Origin: Enterobacteriaceae bacterium ESL0689
GTDB lineage: Bacteria; Pseudomonadota; Gammaproteobacteria; Enterobacterales; Enterobacteriaceae
Assembly: GCA_029433525.1 (NCBI GenBank)
Contig: JAQTIF010000001.1
Span: 1,860,001-1,924,000, forward strand
Reading direction: 5' to 3'
DNA length: 64,000 nucleotides
Shown here: one piece after another, positions 16,605 to 27,059 of the stretch
How the letters are laid out: each line of letters opens with the position of its first letter
Position numbering within the stretch: position 1 is the first letter of the stretch
Program-made: the position numbers and the translations under genes
The notes under the pieces: generated by a model
What the model saw: only the letters and a program-made list of their open reading frames with translations
Told to the model about the DNA's origin: nothing
Databases searched by the model: none

Positions 16605-17783
16605 TTATATATCTTTAATTCGCCACAAACTCATCTGACTGATCCCGGCCATTATCAATGCAATCCAGAAAACGGTATGATAGTTCCAGAGTTCCGCCAC
16701 GACGCCCGCCAGTGAACCGGCGATGATCCAGCCGACACGACTGGCATTCGTATATAAAGTGGTGGCTGACCCCGCCTGACCGGGCATCAGATCCTGAAAA
16801 TAGAGCATCCCGATCCCGGCCAGAATACCGATAAAGATCGCGTTGAGTAGTTGTAACGCCAGCAGTTCTGCGGGGGTATCGGCGAGGAGCATACCGCTGT
16901 AAAACAGTAAACCTGCCGCTGCCGCAAGACGCATCAAAAAACGCTTACCAAAGCGTTTTGCATAATAGCCTGCGATTAACATCACCGGAATTTCCAGCCC
17001 GGCCGCCGTACCCATCATCAACCCCACCAGTTTTTCAGGCAGTTTCAATTCGTTAATGATAAACAGTGGCATATTAATCAGATACAGGCTATTGCTGCCC
17101 CACATTAATGTACAGATGATAAAGAGCAACAGCACATCATGACGATTGACACGCGGGGCTTCGACGTGTGTAGCGCCTGGCTGCTCCTCTTTACGCATCC
17201 CCGGCAGCCATCGCCAGACCATGGCAGTACAAATGATAAAAGCGATAGCAGCACAGAGATACATCACGGTAAAGCCAAAACCCATCGCCAGTGCATAAGC
17301 CAGTGGTGGCCCGATAACCCACGATAGCGAAACCTGAGCGCGCAGAATGCTGCTAAACATCACAGCCTCGCGTCCGGTTTTATCTGCATATTCGCGTGCC
17401 AGGGCGAACATTTGTGGATTGGCAGTGGAGCCAAAACTATTCAGGACGACACCGACAAAAAGCAGAATGAAGTAATTACGATTCCAGGCAAACAGTACGC
17501 AGGCGACCGCCCCCAGCAGACAGCAGAAAATAATAAGTTGTTTGCGATCGCCCCGGCGATCTGAACGCCCGGCGAGGAACTGACTGACGAAAATGCCGAT
17601 AATGGCACTGCCGGTAAAAAAGAAACCGACCATGGCGGGCCGTGCGTGAACTTCATCGCTCAAAAACAGGCTCAGTGTAGGTGTTTGTAACGCACCGGCA
17701 ATCCCCGTCAGGAAGGCAACGCACAGGAAAGCAAACGAGGTCAGATTAAATCGGCCCCTCAGAAAAGAACCACTATTTTGCAT
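16605..17783 (-). CDS. setB: Sugar efflux transporter (MFS)
   Basis: SetB exports lactose- and glucose-type sugars across the inner membrane. The 392-residue protein has twelve predicted membrane helices. It shares long blocks with E. coli SetB (393 aa), such as GIAGALQTPTLSLF, AGRSDRRGDRKQL in the MFS loop 2-3 motif and YFQDLMPGQAGSATTLYTN. It ends LWRIKDI like the E. coli protein. Neighbours (efpL on one side, fruB divergent on the other) are conserved. Confidence 0.95.
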   Translation of the reverse strand: MQNSGSFLRGRFNLTSFAFLCVAFLTGIAGALQTPTLSLFLSDEVHARPAMVGFFFTGSAIIGIFVSQFLAGRSDRRGDRKQLIIFCCLLGAVACVLFAWNRNYFILLFVGVVLNSFGSTANPQMFALAREYADKTGREAVMFSSILRAQVSLSWVIGPPLAYALAMGFGFTVMYLCAAIAFIICTAMVWRWLPGMRKEEQPGATHVEAPRVNRHDVLLLFIICTLMWGSNSLYLINMPLFIINELKLPEKLVGLMMGTAAGLEIPVMLIAGYYAKRFGKRFLMRLAAAAGLLFYSGMLLADTPAELLALQLLNAIFIGILAGIGMLYFQDLMPGQAGSATTLYTNASRVGWIIAGSLAGVVAELWNYHTVFWIALIMAGISQMSLWRIKDI

Positions 17784-18169
17784 AAGTAAGAAAGTGAATC
17801 AGCGTTATCAGAGCGGATGATTTTACGCGCGATAACAATAAATAGATATCTCTGTCATTGGACTGATGGTTGATCAGTGAGTGATGTCGTGATCGCGGGT
17901 GATCAAATTATCTGTCTTGCTGGCGTCTTTTCACGCTACCAGCCAGGCATCTGAACAACGGCTGACAGGTCACTGGATTTCAGCAAAAGCTGAAATCAGG
18001 ACAGAAATCTGCGGCCGATTCAGCATAAAACATGCGGTACTTCTTATTTCTGATATCGAATATCCAACTATTCTTGCGCAATAGGTAATACAGGTTCAGA
18101 ATTATTGCACCGTTTCGGTATTAGCCCTTGTATCTCCGTGAAAAAGAGAGTCTGTTTTTGCAAAAATGA

Positions 18170-18184
18170 CTGAAACGATTCAAG
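18170..18184 (+). promoter_or_regulatory. Cra (FruR) operator of fruBKA
   Basis: CTGAAACGATTCAAG matches the Cra consensus core TGAAACG.TTCA and lies 20 bp before the fruB start. In E. coli Cra represses fruBKA from such sites until fructose 1-phosphate relieves it. A weaker half-match (ACCGTTTCGGT, about 18109-18119) may be a second operator. Confidence 0.8.
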
Positions 18185-18203
18185 TCAGCGAGAGAGGAGA
18201 ACT

Positions 18204-19334
18204 ATGTTCCAGTTATCTGAGCAGGATATTCATCCTGGCCAACAGGCCAGTAATAAAGAGGACGCCATTCGCCAGGTGGCCGCCGCACTGGTCAGTGCAG
18301 GCAATGTGGCAGAAGGCTATGTTGATGGTATGCTGGCACGAGAACAGCAAACCTCCACTTTTCTGGGAAACGGAATCGCGATACCTCATGGCACCACCGA
18401 TACCCGCGATAAAGTGATAAAAACAGGTGTTCAGGTTTACCAGTTTCCGCAGGGCGTTGACTGGGGAGATGGGCAGACAGCCTATATCGTGATTGGTATC
18501 GCGGCCCGTTCCGATGAGCATCTCGGATTGCTACGCCAGCTGACGCATATCCTGAGCGATGATGAGATTGCTGAACAGCTTAAGACCGCGCCAGGCGCAG
18601 AAGCGTTGCGTGCGCTGCTGATGGGCGAAAAACAGCGGGAGACGCTGAAGCTGGATAATGAGATGCTGAACCTTGATATTGCCGCCAGTGATTTGCTGAC
18701 GCTACAGGCGTTGAACGCCGCTCGCCTGAAGGAAGCGGGGGCAGTGGATGCCGCTTTTGTCAGCAAGGTGATTAATGATAAACCGATGAATCTGGGAGAG
18801 GGCGTCTGGCTGAACGACAGCCCGGAAGGCAATTTACATAGTGCGATTGCCATCGCGCGTCCGCTAAAGAGCTTCACTGCTGACGGGCAACCGGTCTCTC
18901 TGTTGATCACAGTAGCGATGGCCGATGATCAGCCTGTCGCGGTGCTGAATCGGTTGAGTCAGATCTTGCGTGAAAAGAAAGTCGATCGGCTGCTGAAGGC
19001 CGATAGCGCGGCATTGCTGGCATTATTAACCAGTGATGAGGCCACGGCTGACGATGTGTTAAGTGCCGAATTTGTCGTGCGTAATGAACATGGCCTGCAC
19101 GCACGGCCCGGTGCGATGCTGGTCAATACGATCAAAAAATTCAACAGTGATATCACGGTAGCCAATCTGGATGGTTCAGGTAAACCCGCCAATGGGCGCA
19201 GCCTGATGAAAGTTGTGGCGCTGGGGGTAAAAAAAGGAAATCGCTTGCGCTTTACGGCGCAAGGTGAAGATGCGCAACAGGCGCTGAATGCGATAGGTGA
19301 AGTCATCGCAGCTGGCCTGGGGGAGGGGGTATAA
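18204..19334 (+). CDS. fruB: Fructose PTS diphosphoryl transfer protein (IIA-FPr)
   Basis: FruB passes phosphate from PEP-dependent enzyme I to FruA. The 376 residues equal the E. coli length. Domain order: IIA-Fru (residues 1-145) with phospho-His62 in AIPHGTTDT, a central linker domain, and an HPr-like domain (about 285-376) with phospho-His299 in [10 protein letters not shown] and [18 protein letters not shown] precedes the ATG. It is the first gene of fruBKA; fruK starts directly after its stop codon. Confidence 0.97.
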   Translation: MFQLSEQDIHPGQQASNKEDAIRQVAAALVSAGNVAEGYVDGMLAREQQTSTFLGNGIAIPHGTTDTRDKVIKTGVQVYQFPQGVDWGDGQTAYIVIGIAARSDEHLGLLRQLTHILSDDEIAEQLKTAPGAEALRALLMGEKQRETLKLDNEMLNLDIAASDLLTLQALNAARLKEAGAVDAAFVSKVINDKPMNLGEGVWLNDSPEGNLHSAIAIARPLKSFTADGQPVSLLITVAMADDQPVAVLNRLSQILREKKVDRLLKADSAALLALLTSDEATADDVLSAEFVVRNEHGLHARPGAMLVNTIKKFNSDITVANLDGSGKPANGRSLMKVVALGVKKGNRLRFTAQGEDAQQALNAIGEVIAAGLGEGV

Positions 19335-20273
19335 ATGAGCAGGCGTGTCGCAACGATTACCTTAAATCCGGCTTATGACCTGGTGGGCTATACTGCCCGT
19401 ATCGAACACGGTGAAGTCAATCTGGTACGTACCACGGGTCTGCATGCGGCCGGGAAGGGTATTAATGTGGCAAAAGTGCTGAAAGATCTCGGTATTGATG
19501 TCACTGTCGGCGGTTTTCTGGGTAAAGATAATCAGGATGGTTTTCAGCAATTATTCAGTGAATTAGGGATTGCTAATCGCTTTCAGATCGTACAAGGCCG
19601 AACCCGTATCAATGTCAAACTGACGGAAGAAGATGGCGAAGTCACTGATCTGAACTTCTCTGGTTTTGAAGTAACGACAGCAGACTGGGAACGCTTTGTG
19701 AATGACTCACTGAGCTGGCTGGGGCAATTCGATATGGTGTGTGTCAGCGGCAGTCTGCCGTCGGGTGTCAAGCCTGAAGCCTTCACTGACTGGATGGTGC
19801 GTCTGCGTAGTCTCTGTCCGTGCATCATTTTTGATAGCAGTCGGGAAGCGCTGGTTGCCGGACTCAAAGCCGCACCATGGCTGGTGAAACCGAATCGCCG
19901 GGAGCTGGAGTTGTGGGCCGGTCGTAAACTACCGGAAATAAAAGATGTTATCGAAGCCGCTCACGCTTTACGCGAACAAGGGATTGCGCATGTCGTTATC
20001 TCGTTAGGTGAGGAGGGGGCATTGTGGGTCAATGCCTCCGGTGAATGGCTGGCGAAACCCCCTTCAGTCGATGTTATCAGCACGGTTGGTGCGGGAGATT
20101 CGATGGTGGGGGGACTGATTTATGGCCTGCTGATGCGCGAATCGAGTGAACACACACTGCGACTGGCTACTGCGGTGGCTGTTCTGGCGGTCAGCCAGAG
20201 CAATGTTGGTATTACGGATCGTAATCAGCTGGCGGCCATGATGGCCCGTATCGACCTGAAACCCTTTTATTGA
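19335..20273 (+). CDS. fruK: 1-phosphofructokinase
   Basis: FruK phosphorylates fructose 1-phosphate, made by FruA, to fructose 1,6-bisphosphate. The 312 residues match the PfkB family: N-terminal TLNPAYDLVGY and GKGINVAKVL for substrate binding, and the C-terminal anion hole/catalytic motif STVGAGDSMVGG with Asp near residue 255. The start codon directly follows the fruB stop, so translation is coupled. Length equals that of E. coli FruK. Confidence 0.97.
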   Translation: MSRRVATITLNPAYDLVGYTARIEHGEVNLVRTTGLHAAGKGINVAKVLKDLGIDVTVGGFLGKDNQDGFQQLFSELGIANRFQIVQGRTRINVKLTEEDGEVTDLNFSGFEVTTADWERFVNDSLSWLGQFDMVCVSGSLPSGVKPEAFTDWMVRLRSLCPCIIFDSSREALVAGLKAAPWLVKPNRRELELWAGRKLPEIKDVIEAAHALREQGIAHVVISLGEEGALWVNASGEWLAKPPSVDVISTVGAGDSMVGGLIYGLLMRESSEHTLRLATAVAVLAVSQSNVGITDRNQLAAMMARIDLKPFY

Positions 20274-20289
20274 CAGCAGGAGAGGCATA

Positions 20290-21993
20290 ATGAAAACGCT
20301 GCTGATTATTGATGACAGCATCGGACAGGCTCGCGCCTGTATGTTAAAAAATCAGTTGCGTGCTGCGGCACATAGCGCTCAACTGGAACTCACTGATAAT
20401 CCGGATGATGCGGAACTGGTGATCGTTTTAGGCCCGGCGCTGCCGGCAGATAAAGCACTTAATGGTAAACGTGTCTATCACGGTGATACTCAGTGCGCGG
20501 CTATGGCGGTTATTGAGCCGGGGAAATTGCTCAACGAAGCAAAAAATCAGGCTACTCCTTATGTGGCCCCTGCAGCATCAGCTCAATCTGATCATGACAA
20601 ACATGCCAAACGTGTGGTGGCGATCACCGCCTGCCCGACAGGGGTGGCACACACCTTTATGGCGGCAGAGGCCATTGAACAGGAAGCAAAAAAACGTGGC
20701 TGGCAAGTGAAAGTGGAAACACGCGGCTCGGTCGGTGCCGGGAACGTGATTACCCCGGAAGAAATCGCCCTGGCGGATTTAGTCATTGTGGCTGCCGATA
20801 TTGATGTTGATCTGGCCAAGTTTGCCGGTAAACCGATGTATCATACTTCAACCGGGCTGGCGCTGAAAAAAACGGCGCAGGAGCTGGATAAAGCGCTGAT
20901 TGAAGCCCAACCCTATCACCCGCGTAGCCAGAGTACCCCACAAACCAGGGTGGCGAAGAAGAAAGAGGGTGCCGGTATTTACAGTCACCTGTTGACCGGG
21001 GTTTCTTATATGCTGCCGATGGTGGTGGCGGGGGGGTTATGTATTGCGCTGTCCTTCGCTTTTGGCATTAAAGCCTATGAGGTGAAAGGCACGCTGGCTG
21101 CCGCATTAATGCATATCGGGGGTGATACGGCATTTGCCCTGATGGTTCCGGTACTGGCAGGTTATATCGCTTTCTCTATTGCCGATCGCCCCGGCCTGAC
21201 GCCTGGCCTGATCGGCGGTATGCTGGCCGCCACCGGCGGTTCTGGTTTTATCGGTGGGATTATCGCCGGTTTCCTGGCCGGTTATATCGCGAAGCTGATC
21301 AGTACCCGATTAAAACTGCCATCCAGTATGGAGGCACTCAAGCCGATTCTGATCATCCCGCTGATTTCCAGCCTGATTGTCGGTCTGGCGATGATCTACC
21401 TGATTGGCAAACCCGTGGCGGCTATTCTTGACGGATTGACCCATTGGCTACGGACAATGGGAACAACCAATGCGGTACTGCTGGGCGTGATCCTTGGCGG
21501 AATGATGTGTTCGGATATGGGGGGGCCAATTAACAAAGCAGCCTATGCTTTCGGGGTCAGCCTGTTGAGTACACAGACTTATGGGCCAATGGCGGCGATT
21601 ATGGCTGCCGGGATGGTACCATCACTGGCGATGGGGGTAGCGACACTGGTGGCGAGTAAGAAATTTGATCAGGGTCAGCGTGAGGGAGGAAAAGCGGCGC
21701 TGGTTCTGGGACTGTGCTTTATATCGGAAGGGGCGATTCCCTTCGCGGCACGTGATCCGATCCGCGTACTGCCATGTTGTATGGTGGGAGGGGCAGTGAC
21801 CGGTGCGATCTCGATGCTGGTTGGAGCACAGCTGATGGCACCGCACGGAGGGCTGTTCGTGCTATTAATCCCTGGTGCGATCACCCCGGTACTGGGATAT
21901 CTGCTGGCGATTGTCGTCGGAACGCTGATTGCCGGACTGGCTTACGCGGCGTTGAAGCCGAAAGAAGCCCCGACGGCGGAAACCCTGGCCTGA
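20290..21993 (+). CDS. fruA: Fructose-specific PTS permease IIB'BC
   Basis: FruA imports and phosphorylates fructose to fructose 1-phosphate. The 567-residue protein has a degenerate IIB' domain (1-100), a IIB domain with phospho-Cys115 in ITACPTGVAHT, and a IIC membrane domain (about 225-560) with the GGPINKAAYAFG and CFISEGAIPFAARDP motifs. It begins 16 bp after fruK with a CAGGAGAGGC ribosome site. The family length (E. coli 563) is kept. Confidence 0.97.
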   Translation: MKTLLIIDDSIGQARACMLKNQLRAAAHSAQLELTDNPDDAELVIVLGPALPADKALNGKRVYHGDTQCAAMAVIEPGKLLNEAKNQATPYVAPAASAQSDHDKHAKRVVAITACPTGVAHTFMAAEAIEQEAKKRGWQVKVETRGSVGAGNVITPEEIALADLVIVAADIDVDLAKFAGKPMYHTSTGLALKKTAQELDKALIEAQPYHPRSQSTPQTRVAKKKEGAGIYSHLLTGVSYMLPMVVAGGLCIALSFAFGIKAYEVKGTLAAALMHIGGDTAFALMVPVLAGYIAFSIADRPGLTPGLIGGMLAATGGSGFIGGIIAGFLAGYIAKLISTRLKLPSSMEALKPILIIPLISSLIVGLAMIYLIGKPVAAILDGLTHWLRTMGTTNAVLLGVILGGMMCSDMGGPINKAAYAFGVSLLSTQTYGPMAAIMAAGMVPSLAMGVATLVASKKFDQGQREGGKAALVLGLCFISEGAIPFAARDPIRVLPCCMVGGAVTGAISMLVGAQLMAPHGGLFVLLIPGAITPVLGYLLAIVVGTLIAGLAYAALKPKEAPTAETLA

Positions 21994-22010
21994 TCTCATG
22001 ATCGGGCAGT

Positions 22011-22041
22011 AAAAAAAGGCCGAATACACGGCCTTTTTTTA
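22011..22041. terminator. Terminator between fruA and nfo
   Basis: AAAAAAAGGCCG pairs with CGGCCTTTTTTT around a short loop. T runs on both strands make it bidirectional, ending fruBKA on one side and the convergent nfo on the other. Confidence 0.9.
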
Positions 22042-22056
22042 TCCTTTTACAACCCA

Positions 22057-22914
22057 TCAGGCTGGCGTTGTCGCGACTTGTTGGTCGCGTAACCAGGCAA
22101 TTTCCTGTGCCCAGATATCCGGATTAATTGTTTCCAGAATCAAGGGGATATTATCGAAACGGCTGTCCTGCATGATCCAGCGAAAAGCGGTCTGGCCGAT
22201 ATTCCCCTCACCCAGACTGTGGTGGCGATCCACATGACTGGCAAAATCGCTTTTAGCATCATTCAGATGCATACCACGCAGATACTGGAAACCGACAATG
22301 CTGTCGAAACGGGCAAAGGTGTCTTCACAGGCTTCGACGCTGCGCAGATCATAGCCTGCGGCAAAAGCATGGCAGGTATCAATACACACTCCGACACGCG
22401 ATTTATCTTCCACACCTTCAATAATAGCCGCCAGGTGTTCAAAGCGAAATCCCAGATTGCTGCCCTGACCCGCTGTATTTTCAATCACAGCGGTAACGCC
22501 AGCTGTTTTATCCAGCGCGATATTAATCGATTCTGCAATACGCGCCAGACATGCCTCTTCTTTTATCTGCTGTAAATGGCTACCCGGATGGAAATTCAGC
22601 AATGTCAGCCCCAGTTGCTGGCAACGGCTTAATTCATCAATAAATGCCTGTCGCGATTTTTCCAGTGCTTCCGCGAGCGGGTGACCCAGGTTTATCAGAT
22701 AACTGTCGTGTGGCAGGATCTGTGCGGGCGTAAAATGGTACTTTTCACACGCAGCCCTGAATTCTGCAATGCTTTTTTCTGTCAGCGGGGCAGCGCGCCA
22801 TTGTCGTTGATTTTTGGTAAACAGCGCGAAGGCTGTCGCGTTAATTTCTGCCGCACGAATCGCAGCATTAGCCAGTCCGCCTGAAGCACTGACGTGCGCG
22901 CCGATATATTTCAT
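22057..22914 (-). CDS. nfo: Endonuclease IV (AP endonuclease)
   Basis: Nfo cuts DNA 5' to abasic sites in base-excision repair and binds three zinc ions. From ATG 22914 the protein has 285 residues, the E. coli length, starting [14 protein letters not shown]. Zinc-ligand motifs are seen in [60 protein letters not shown] and LILETINPD. The ATG two codons further upstream is less likely because E. coli Nfo starts at MKYIG. Confidence 0.97.
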   Translation of the reverse strand: MKYIGAHVSASGGLANAAIRAAEINATAFALFTKNQRQWRAAPLTEKSIAEFRAACEKYHFTPAQILPHDSYLINLGHPLAEALEKSRQAFIDELSRCQQLGLTLLNFHPGSHLQQIKEEACLARIAESINIALDKTAGVTAVIENTAGQGSNLGFRFEHLAAIIEGVEDKSRVGVCIDTCHAFAAGYDLRSVEACEDTFARFDSIVGFQYLRGMHLNDAKSDFASHVDRHHSLGEGNIGQTAFRWIMQDSRFDNIPLILETINPDIWAQEIAWLRDQQVATTPA

Positions 22915-23149
22915 AACCAAACTCCGGGTAAGCCACGAGGAAAAGCATCATCATAACGGTTTAGCAGCAGCATGACATCAATGATCACTGTCAGCCTGGT
23001 AAGGCGAGGTAAAAAGCGCGCGAGAGAGTGCTTTACTAATAATTACTTACCCATTATGAAGCTCTCTTATGACACCGCATTTATACCGACCAGGGTGAAA
23101 TTCATCTGTTACAATCAGACCTTTGTTGTTGGATTAGTAACATTTTTAC

Positions 23150-24619
23150 ATGGTTTCAGATATAAAAAACACACAAGCAACGGGTTTGCGCCGTGAATTG
23201 AAAGCACGCCATTTGACCATGATTGCCATTGGCGGTTCTATCGGCACCGGGCTTTTTGTTGCTTCAGGAGCAACCATCTCCCAGGCGGGCCCAGGGGGCG
23301 CGCTTCTATCCTATATTCTGATTGGCCTGATGGTCTATTTCCTGATGACCAGCCTCGGTGAACTGGCCGCCTATATGCCGGTATCGGGCTCCTTTGCCGT
23401 CTATGGTCAGGATTATGTCGAAGAGGGTTTCGGTTTCGCGCTGGGCTGGAATTACTGGTATAACTGGGCGGTCACTATCGCCGTTGATCTTGTCGCTTCT
23501 CAGCTGGTCATGAGCTACTGGTTTCCTGATGTTCCTGGCTGGATCTGGAGTGCGCTGTTCCTCGGTGTCATGTTCATGCTGAACTGGATTTCGGTAAAAG
23601 GTTTCGGCGAAGCGGAATACTGGTTTTCGCTGATTAAAGTGGCGACAGTCATCATCTTTATTATTATCGGTATTATGATGATTGCCGGAATTTTTAAAGG
23701 TGTACAACCTGCGGGCTGGCGTAACTGGACGACAGGAGATGCGCCCTTTGTCGGCGGATTACCTGCGATGATCGGTGTGGCGATGATTGTCGGTTTCTCG
23801 TTTCAGGGAACCGAGCTTATCGGTATTGCGGCAGGTGAGTCAGAAAACCCAGGAAAGAATATCCCCCGCGCGGTACGGCAAGTCTTCTGGCGTATTCTGT
23901 TATTCTACATATTCGCGATTCTGATCATCAGCCTGATCATTCCCTACACGGATCCCAACTTATTGCGCAATAACGTAGAAGACATCACTGTCAGCCCATT
24001 TACTCTGGTGTTTCAGCATGCGGGATTGTTGTCAGCCGCCGCCATCATGAATGCGGTGATCCTGACGGCGGTATTATCGGCGGGTAATTCCGGAATGTAT
24101 GCCTCAACGCGGATGTTATATACCCTCGCCTGTCACGGCAAAGCGCCACGTATCTTCGCGCGTCTCTCTCAGGGAGGGGTGCCGCGAAATGCCCTGTATG
24201 CCACTACGGTGATTGCGGCGTTGTGTTTTCTCAGCTCAATGTTTGGTAACCAGACCGTTTATCTGTGGTTACTGAATACATCCGGTATGACCGGTTTTAT
24301 CGCCTGGCTGGGGATCGCGATCAGCCATTATCGTTTCCGTCGGGGATATGTGTTACAGGGCCATGATCTGAATGATTTACCTTATCGCTCTCGTTTCTTC
24401 CCCCTTGGGCCGATTTTTGCCTTTGTATTATGCCTGATTATTACCCTCGGGCAGAATTATCAGGCTTTTCTGCAGGATACCATTGACTGGGGAGCGGTTG
24501 TCGCCACCTATATCGGCATTCCGCTGTTTTTGGTTATCTGGTTTAGCTATAAACTGATTAAAGGTACGCATTTTGTCAGGTATAGCGAAATGAAATTTCC
24601 GCAACACGATAAACAATAG
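23150..24619 (+). CDS. lysP: Lysine-specific permease
   Basis: LysP imports lysine with protons and, in E. coli, also holds the CadC regulator inactive. The 489 residues match E. coli LysP in length and in nearly every block, with the amino-acid permease start GGSIGTGLFVASGATISQAG, FSFQGTELIGIAAGESENP and about twelve membrane helices. The E. coli neighbours yeiE and yeiH are absent between nfo and lysP. The yeiE product is a regulator, so control may differ from E. coli. Confidence 0.97.
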   Translation: MVSDIKNTQATGLRRELKARHLTMIAIGGSIGTGLFVASGATISQAGPGGALLSYILIGLMVYFLMTSLGELAAYMPVSGSFAVYGQDYVEEGFGFALGWNYWYNWAVTIAVDLVASQLVMSYWFPDVPGWIWSALFLGVMFMLNWISVKGFGEAEYWFSLIKVATVIIFIIIGIMMIAGIFKGVQPAGWRNWTTGDAPFVGGLPAMIGVAMIVGFSFQGTELIGIAAGESENPGKNIPRAVRQVFWRILLFYIFAILIISLIIPYTDPNLLRNNVEDITVSPFTLVFQHAGLLSAAAIMNAVILTAVLSAGNSGMYASTRMLYTLACHGKAPRIFARLSQGGVPRNALYATTVIAALCFLSSMFGNQTVYLWLLNTSGMTGFIAWLGIAISHYRFRRGYVLQGHDLNDLPYRSRFFPLGPIFAFVLCLIITLGQNYQAFLQDTIDWGAVVATYIGIPLFLVIWFSYKLIKGTHFVRYSEMKFPQHDKQ

Positions 24620-24630
24620 CCTGATTTAAC

Positions 24631-24654
24631 GCCCTGCTGATGCAGGGCTATTTT
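24631..24654. terminator. Terminator between convergent lysP and cirA
   Basis: GCCCTGC (24631-24637) pairs with GCAGGGC (24642-24648) over a 4-nt loop and is followed by TATTTT. It lies between the two convergent stop codons. Confidence 0.75.
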
Positions 24655-24667
24655 CGTTATTATGTGA

Positions 24668-26653
24668 TCAGAAACTGTAAGTTATCCCGGCAGTATAGCG
24701 GCGACCATCCAGCACAGTATCATAATCAGCATAATCAATTTTTTTATCGAGCGTATTGTAAATACCGGCAGAGATAAGCAGATGTTTGCTGGCCTGATAA
24801 CGCAGGCCAAGATCAACCTGAGTATAGGATGGCGTTCCCTGCGCCATCGAAGTACGGCTCAGGTATTCAGAGGTTTTGCCGCGAAAATTGAGGCGACCCC
24901 AGAGGCCGAACGTCGGTGTGGTTTGCCAGTCGATAAGGGTATTGAGCATATTGCCTGGCATTTTGTTCAACGGTTTGCCAGAAAACTGACCACTTTTTTG
25001 CTCTGAATGGGTATAGGTGTAGTTGGTTGTCCAGTTGATATCACGGGTGATTTTCCAGCCAAAAGTGGCTTCTGCACCGCGCATATCGGCTTTATCGACA
25101 TTAATACGATCGCTGATAAAGTCGTACTGAATATGACCGAGCGTACAGCGTGGATCGGACCTGTCACTACAACGGCGTACTTCGGTGATCTTATCTTTAA
25201 ATTGGGTGGTAAACAGCGTGACGCTGGCATTCAGATCGCTGTGATTATCCCACAGTAGCGCCAGCTCTTCGCTGAGGCTTTTCTCAGCACTAAGATCCGG
25301 GTTACCAATGATAATACCATTAAGACGTGATCCACCCGTAGCTTGTCCCCATCCTGCGGAAGACTGACGCAGATCGGGGGCACGGTAGCCCGCAGAGACG
25401 CCACCTTTAAGCGTCCAGTTGTCAGTAAGATGCCAGATGCCGTAGCCGCGTGGCGTCCAGTGAGTGCCATAATTCTGATCTTTATTCATTCGTAAGCCAG
25501 CGGTCAGTGCCACGCTTTCGGTTATCGCCCATTCATCTTCGGTAAACAGGGCCCAGCTCCAGCGTGTCAGCTGGTTCAGGGCATCGGCATTGTTCAGCCG
25601 GTTACTGGTATGGTCAGTCAGTTTTTCATAAAGATACTGCCCTCCCAGTGTCAGGGTATGATCATTGAGGAAGATTTGGTTCTGATTATTGAAGGTTGTG
25701 TTGTATGACCTCATCTGGCGGCGTGGATTATGGGTTTCTTCGCGCTGAATATAACTGGTGCTGTTAAAGTCGGTGTAATAGCCGTTATGGCTCAGGGTAT
25801 ACGTGCTGTGCTGATACTGATCCTCACTTTTGCGACTGGGGGTACACACCTGTCCCCGACAGTTTTGCGATGCTATCGTTTTGCCCGGCGTACCGTTACG
25901 CTCCTGAAGTTCGCGTGTATAGCTGAAATCAAAATCATTTTTATCATCGGGAGTGAGATTCAGCGTGATCCCGCCATCGCGCATCCGCTGCTCGCTGAAA
26001 CCGTTGATGATTTTATCTTCCGCACGACGAGAGAAAAGGCCCGTGACGCTGGCACCCAACAAGCCATTAATTAACGGCCCGGAAGCATAAGCATCGGTTT
26101 GTAAGAGATCCCCGGAACGGTGATGTTGCTGGTGTGTTGCGTCAGCGTGCAAAGAACCGGTCCAGGCACGGGTGGTGGAGATTTTTTTGGTGATGATGTT
26201 AATCACGCCTCCCATCGCATCGGAACCGTATAACGAAGACATGGGGCCGCGGATGATTTCAATGCGCTCAATCGACTCCAGCGGCGGTAACCATCCTTGC
26301 TCAATCCCTGAATTATCACTATTGGGACGAGTATCACGGGTACTGATACGTTTGCCGTTAACCAGAAATAGTGTGTATTTTGCGGACATCCCCCGGATAC
26401 TGATATCACTATTGCTGGCACCGTCGGTCACGACAATCCCAGGAACATCTTTTAGCGCATCAGTGATATCGCGCCAGGCCTTATCTTCAATTTCCTGTTT
26501 AGTAATTACAGTAATAGAGGCAGGGGCATTATTGATTTTTTGTTCAAATCCGGTAGCGGTAACCACCATGGTTTCATCACTGGCGTGAACAAAAGAGGGC
26601 AGTACAGCGATACCTATTACCGTAGAGAGTATTTTGGTCTGTGGTTTTGTCAT
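24668..26653 (-). CDS. cirA: TonB-dependent catecholate siderophore receptor CirA
   Basis: CirA takes up iron-catecholate breakdown products (and is a colicin I receptor in E. coli). The 661-residue protein has a signal peptide (to about residue 24, SFVHA/S), a TonB box ETMVVTA, a plug domain with SIRGMSAKYTLFLVNGKRIS and GPMSSLYGSDAMGGVINIIT, and a 22-strand barrel that ends with Phe (TAGITYSF), needed for outer-membrane assembly. E. coli CirA has 657 residues. A Fur box lies upstream. Confidence 0.95.
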   Translation of the reverse strand: MTKPQTKILSTVIGIAVLPSFVHASDETMVVTATGFEQKINNAPASITVITKQEIEDKAWRDITDALKDVPGIVVTDGASNSDISIRGMSAKYTLFLVNGKRISTRDTRPNSDNSGIEQGWLPPLESIERIEIIRGPMSSLYGSDAMGGVINIITKKISTTRAWTGSLHADATHQQHHRSGDLLQTDAYASGPLINGLLGASVTGLFSRRAEDKIINGFSEQRMRDGGITLNLTPDDKNDFDFSYTRELQERNGTPGKTIASQNCRGQVCTPSRKSEDQYQHSTYTLSHNGYYTDFNSTSYIQREETHNPRRQMRSYNTTFNNQNQIFLNDHTLTLGGQYLYEKLTDHTSNRLNNADALNQLTRWSWALFTEDEWAITESVALTAGLRMNKDQNYGTHWTPRGYGIWHLTDNWTLKGGVSAGYRAPDLRQSSAGWGQATGGSRLNGIIIGNPDLSAEKSLSEELALLWDNHSDLNASVTLFTTQFKDKITEVRRCSDRSDPRCTLGHIQYDFISDRINVDKADMRGAEATFGWKITRDINWTTNYTYTHSEQKSGQFSGKPLNKMPGNMLNTLIDWQTTPTFGLWGRLNFRGKTSEYLSRTSMAQGTPSYTQVDLGLRYQASKHLLISAGIYNTLDKKIDYADYDTVLDGRRYTAGITYSF

Positions 26654-26787
26654 TCTGGTATTCCCTTTTAAATCAATAAAACTTCATGGCAATAACCCGG
26701 TAAACAATGTTGATTTACTTGATGAATGCGATGAAGAATGAAGAAGAGATCAGTGGATTGTACAAAACCAATACAGATTGTAAATAC

Positions 26788-26809
26788 AAATGATAATTAA
26801 AATCATTTG
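26788..26809 (-). promoter_or_regulatory. Fur box upstream of cirA
   Basis: AAATGATAATTAAAATCATT is close to the palindromic Fur consensus (GATAATGATAATCATTATC), about 135 bp before the cirA start. Iron-loaded Fur would repress the gene. Confidence 0.7.
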
Positions 26810-26837
26810 TTTTATGAATTTGTGGTTCAGTATTAAT

Positions 26838-27020
26838 GCTGTCGTATAAGCGGTGAGTCGCCAGGTGGTCATCCTCATGGTGCTTTTGCCAGCGCCGCCA
26901 GGTGCGAAGGCGCAGATTCACTTCACGGCAGGCAACCCTGCGTCGGGCTCCTGCCGCGATGGCCTCATTAATCCACCGGATGAGCTGATGACACTCATGC
27001 GCAGCGTCCCCGTCGGTTTC
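26838..27020 (-). pseudogene. IS3-family transposase (orfB) remnant
   Basis: On the minus strand the translation contains LIRWINEAIAAGARRRVACR and NLRLRTWRRWQKHHEDDHLA, the N-terminal helix-turn-helix part of an IS3-family OrfB. No DDE domain or inverted repeats remain. It marks the accessory pocket between cirA and folE. Confidence 0.65.
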
Positions 27021-27059
27021 CCCGTAGTGAATAATTTACAAAATCATTCATTTAACTGC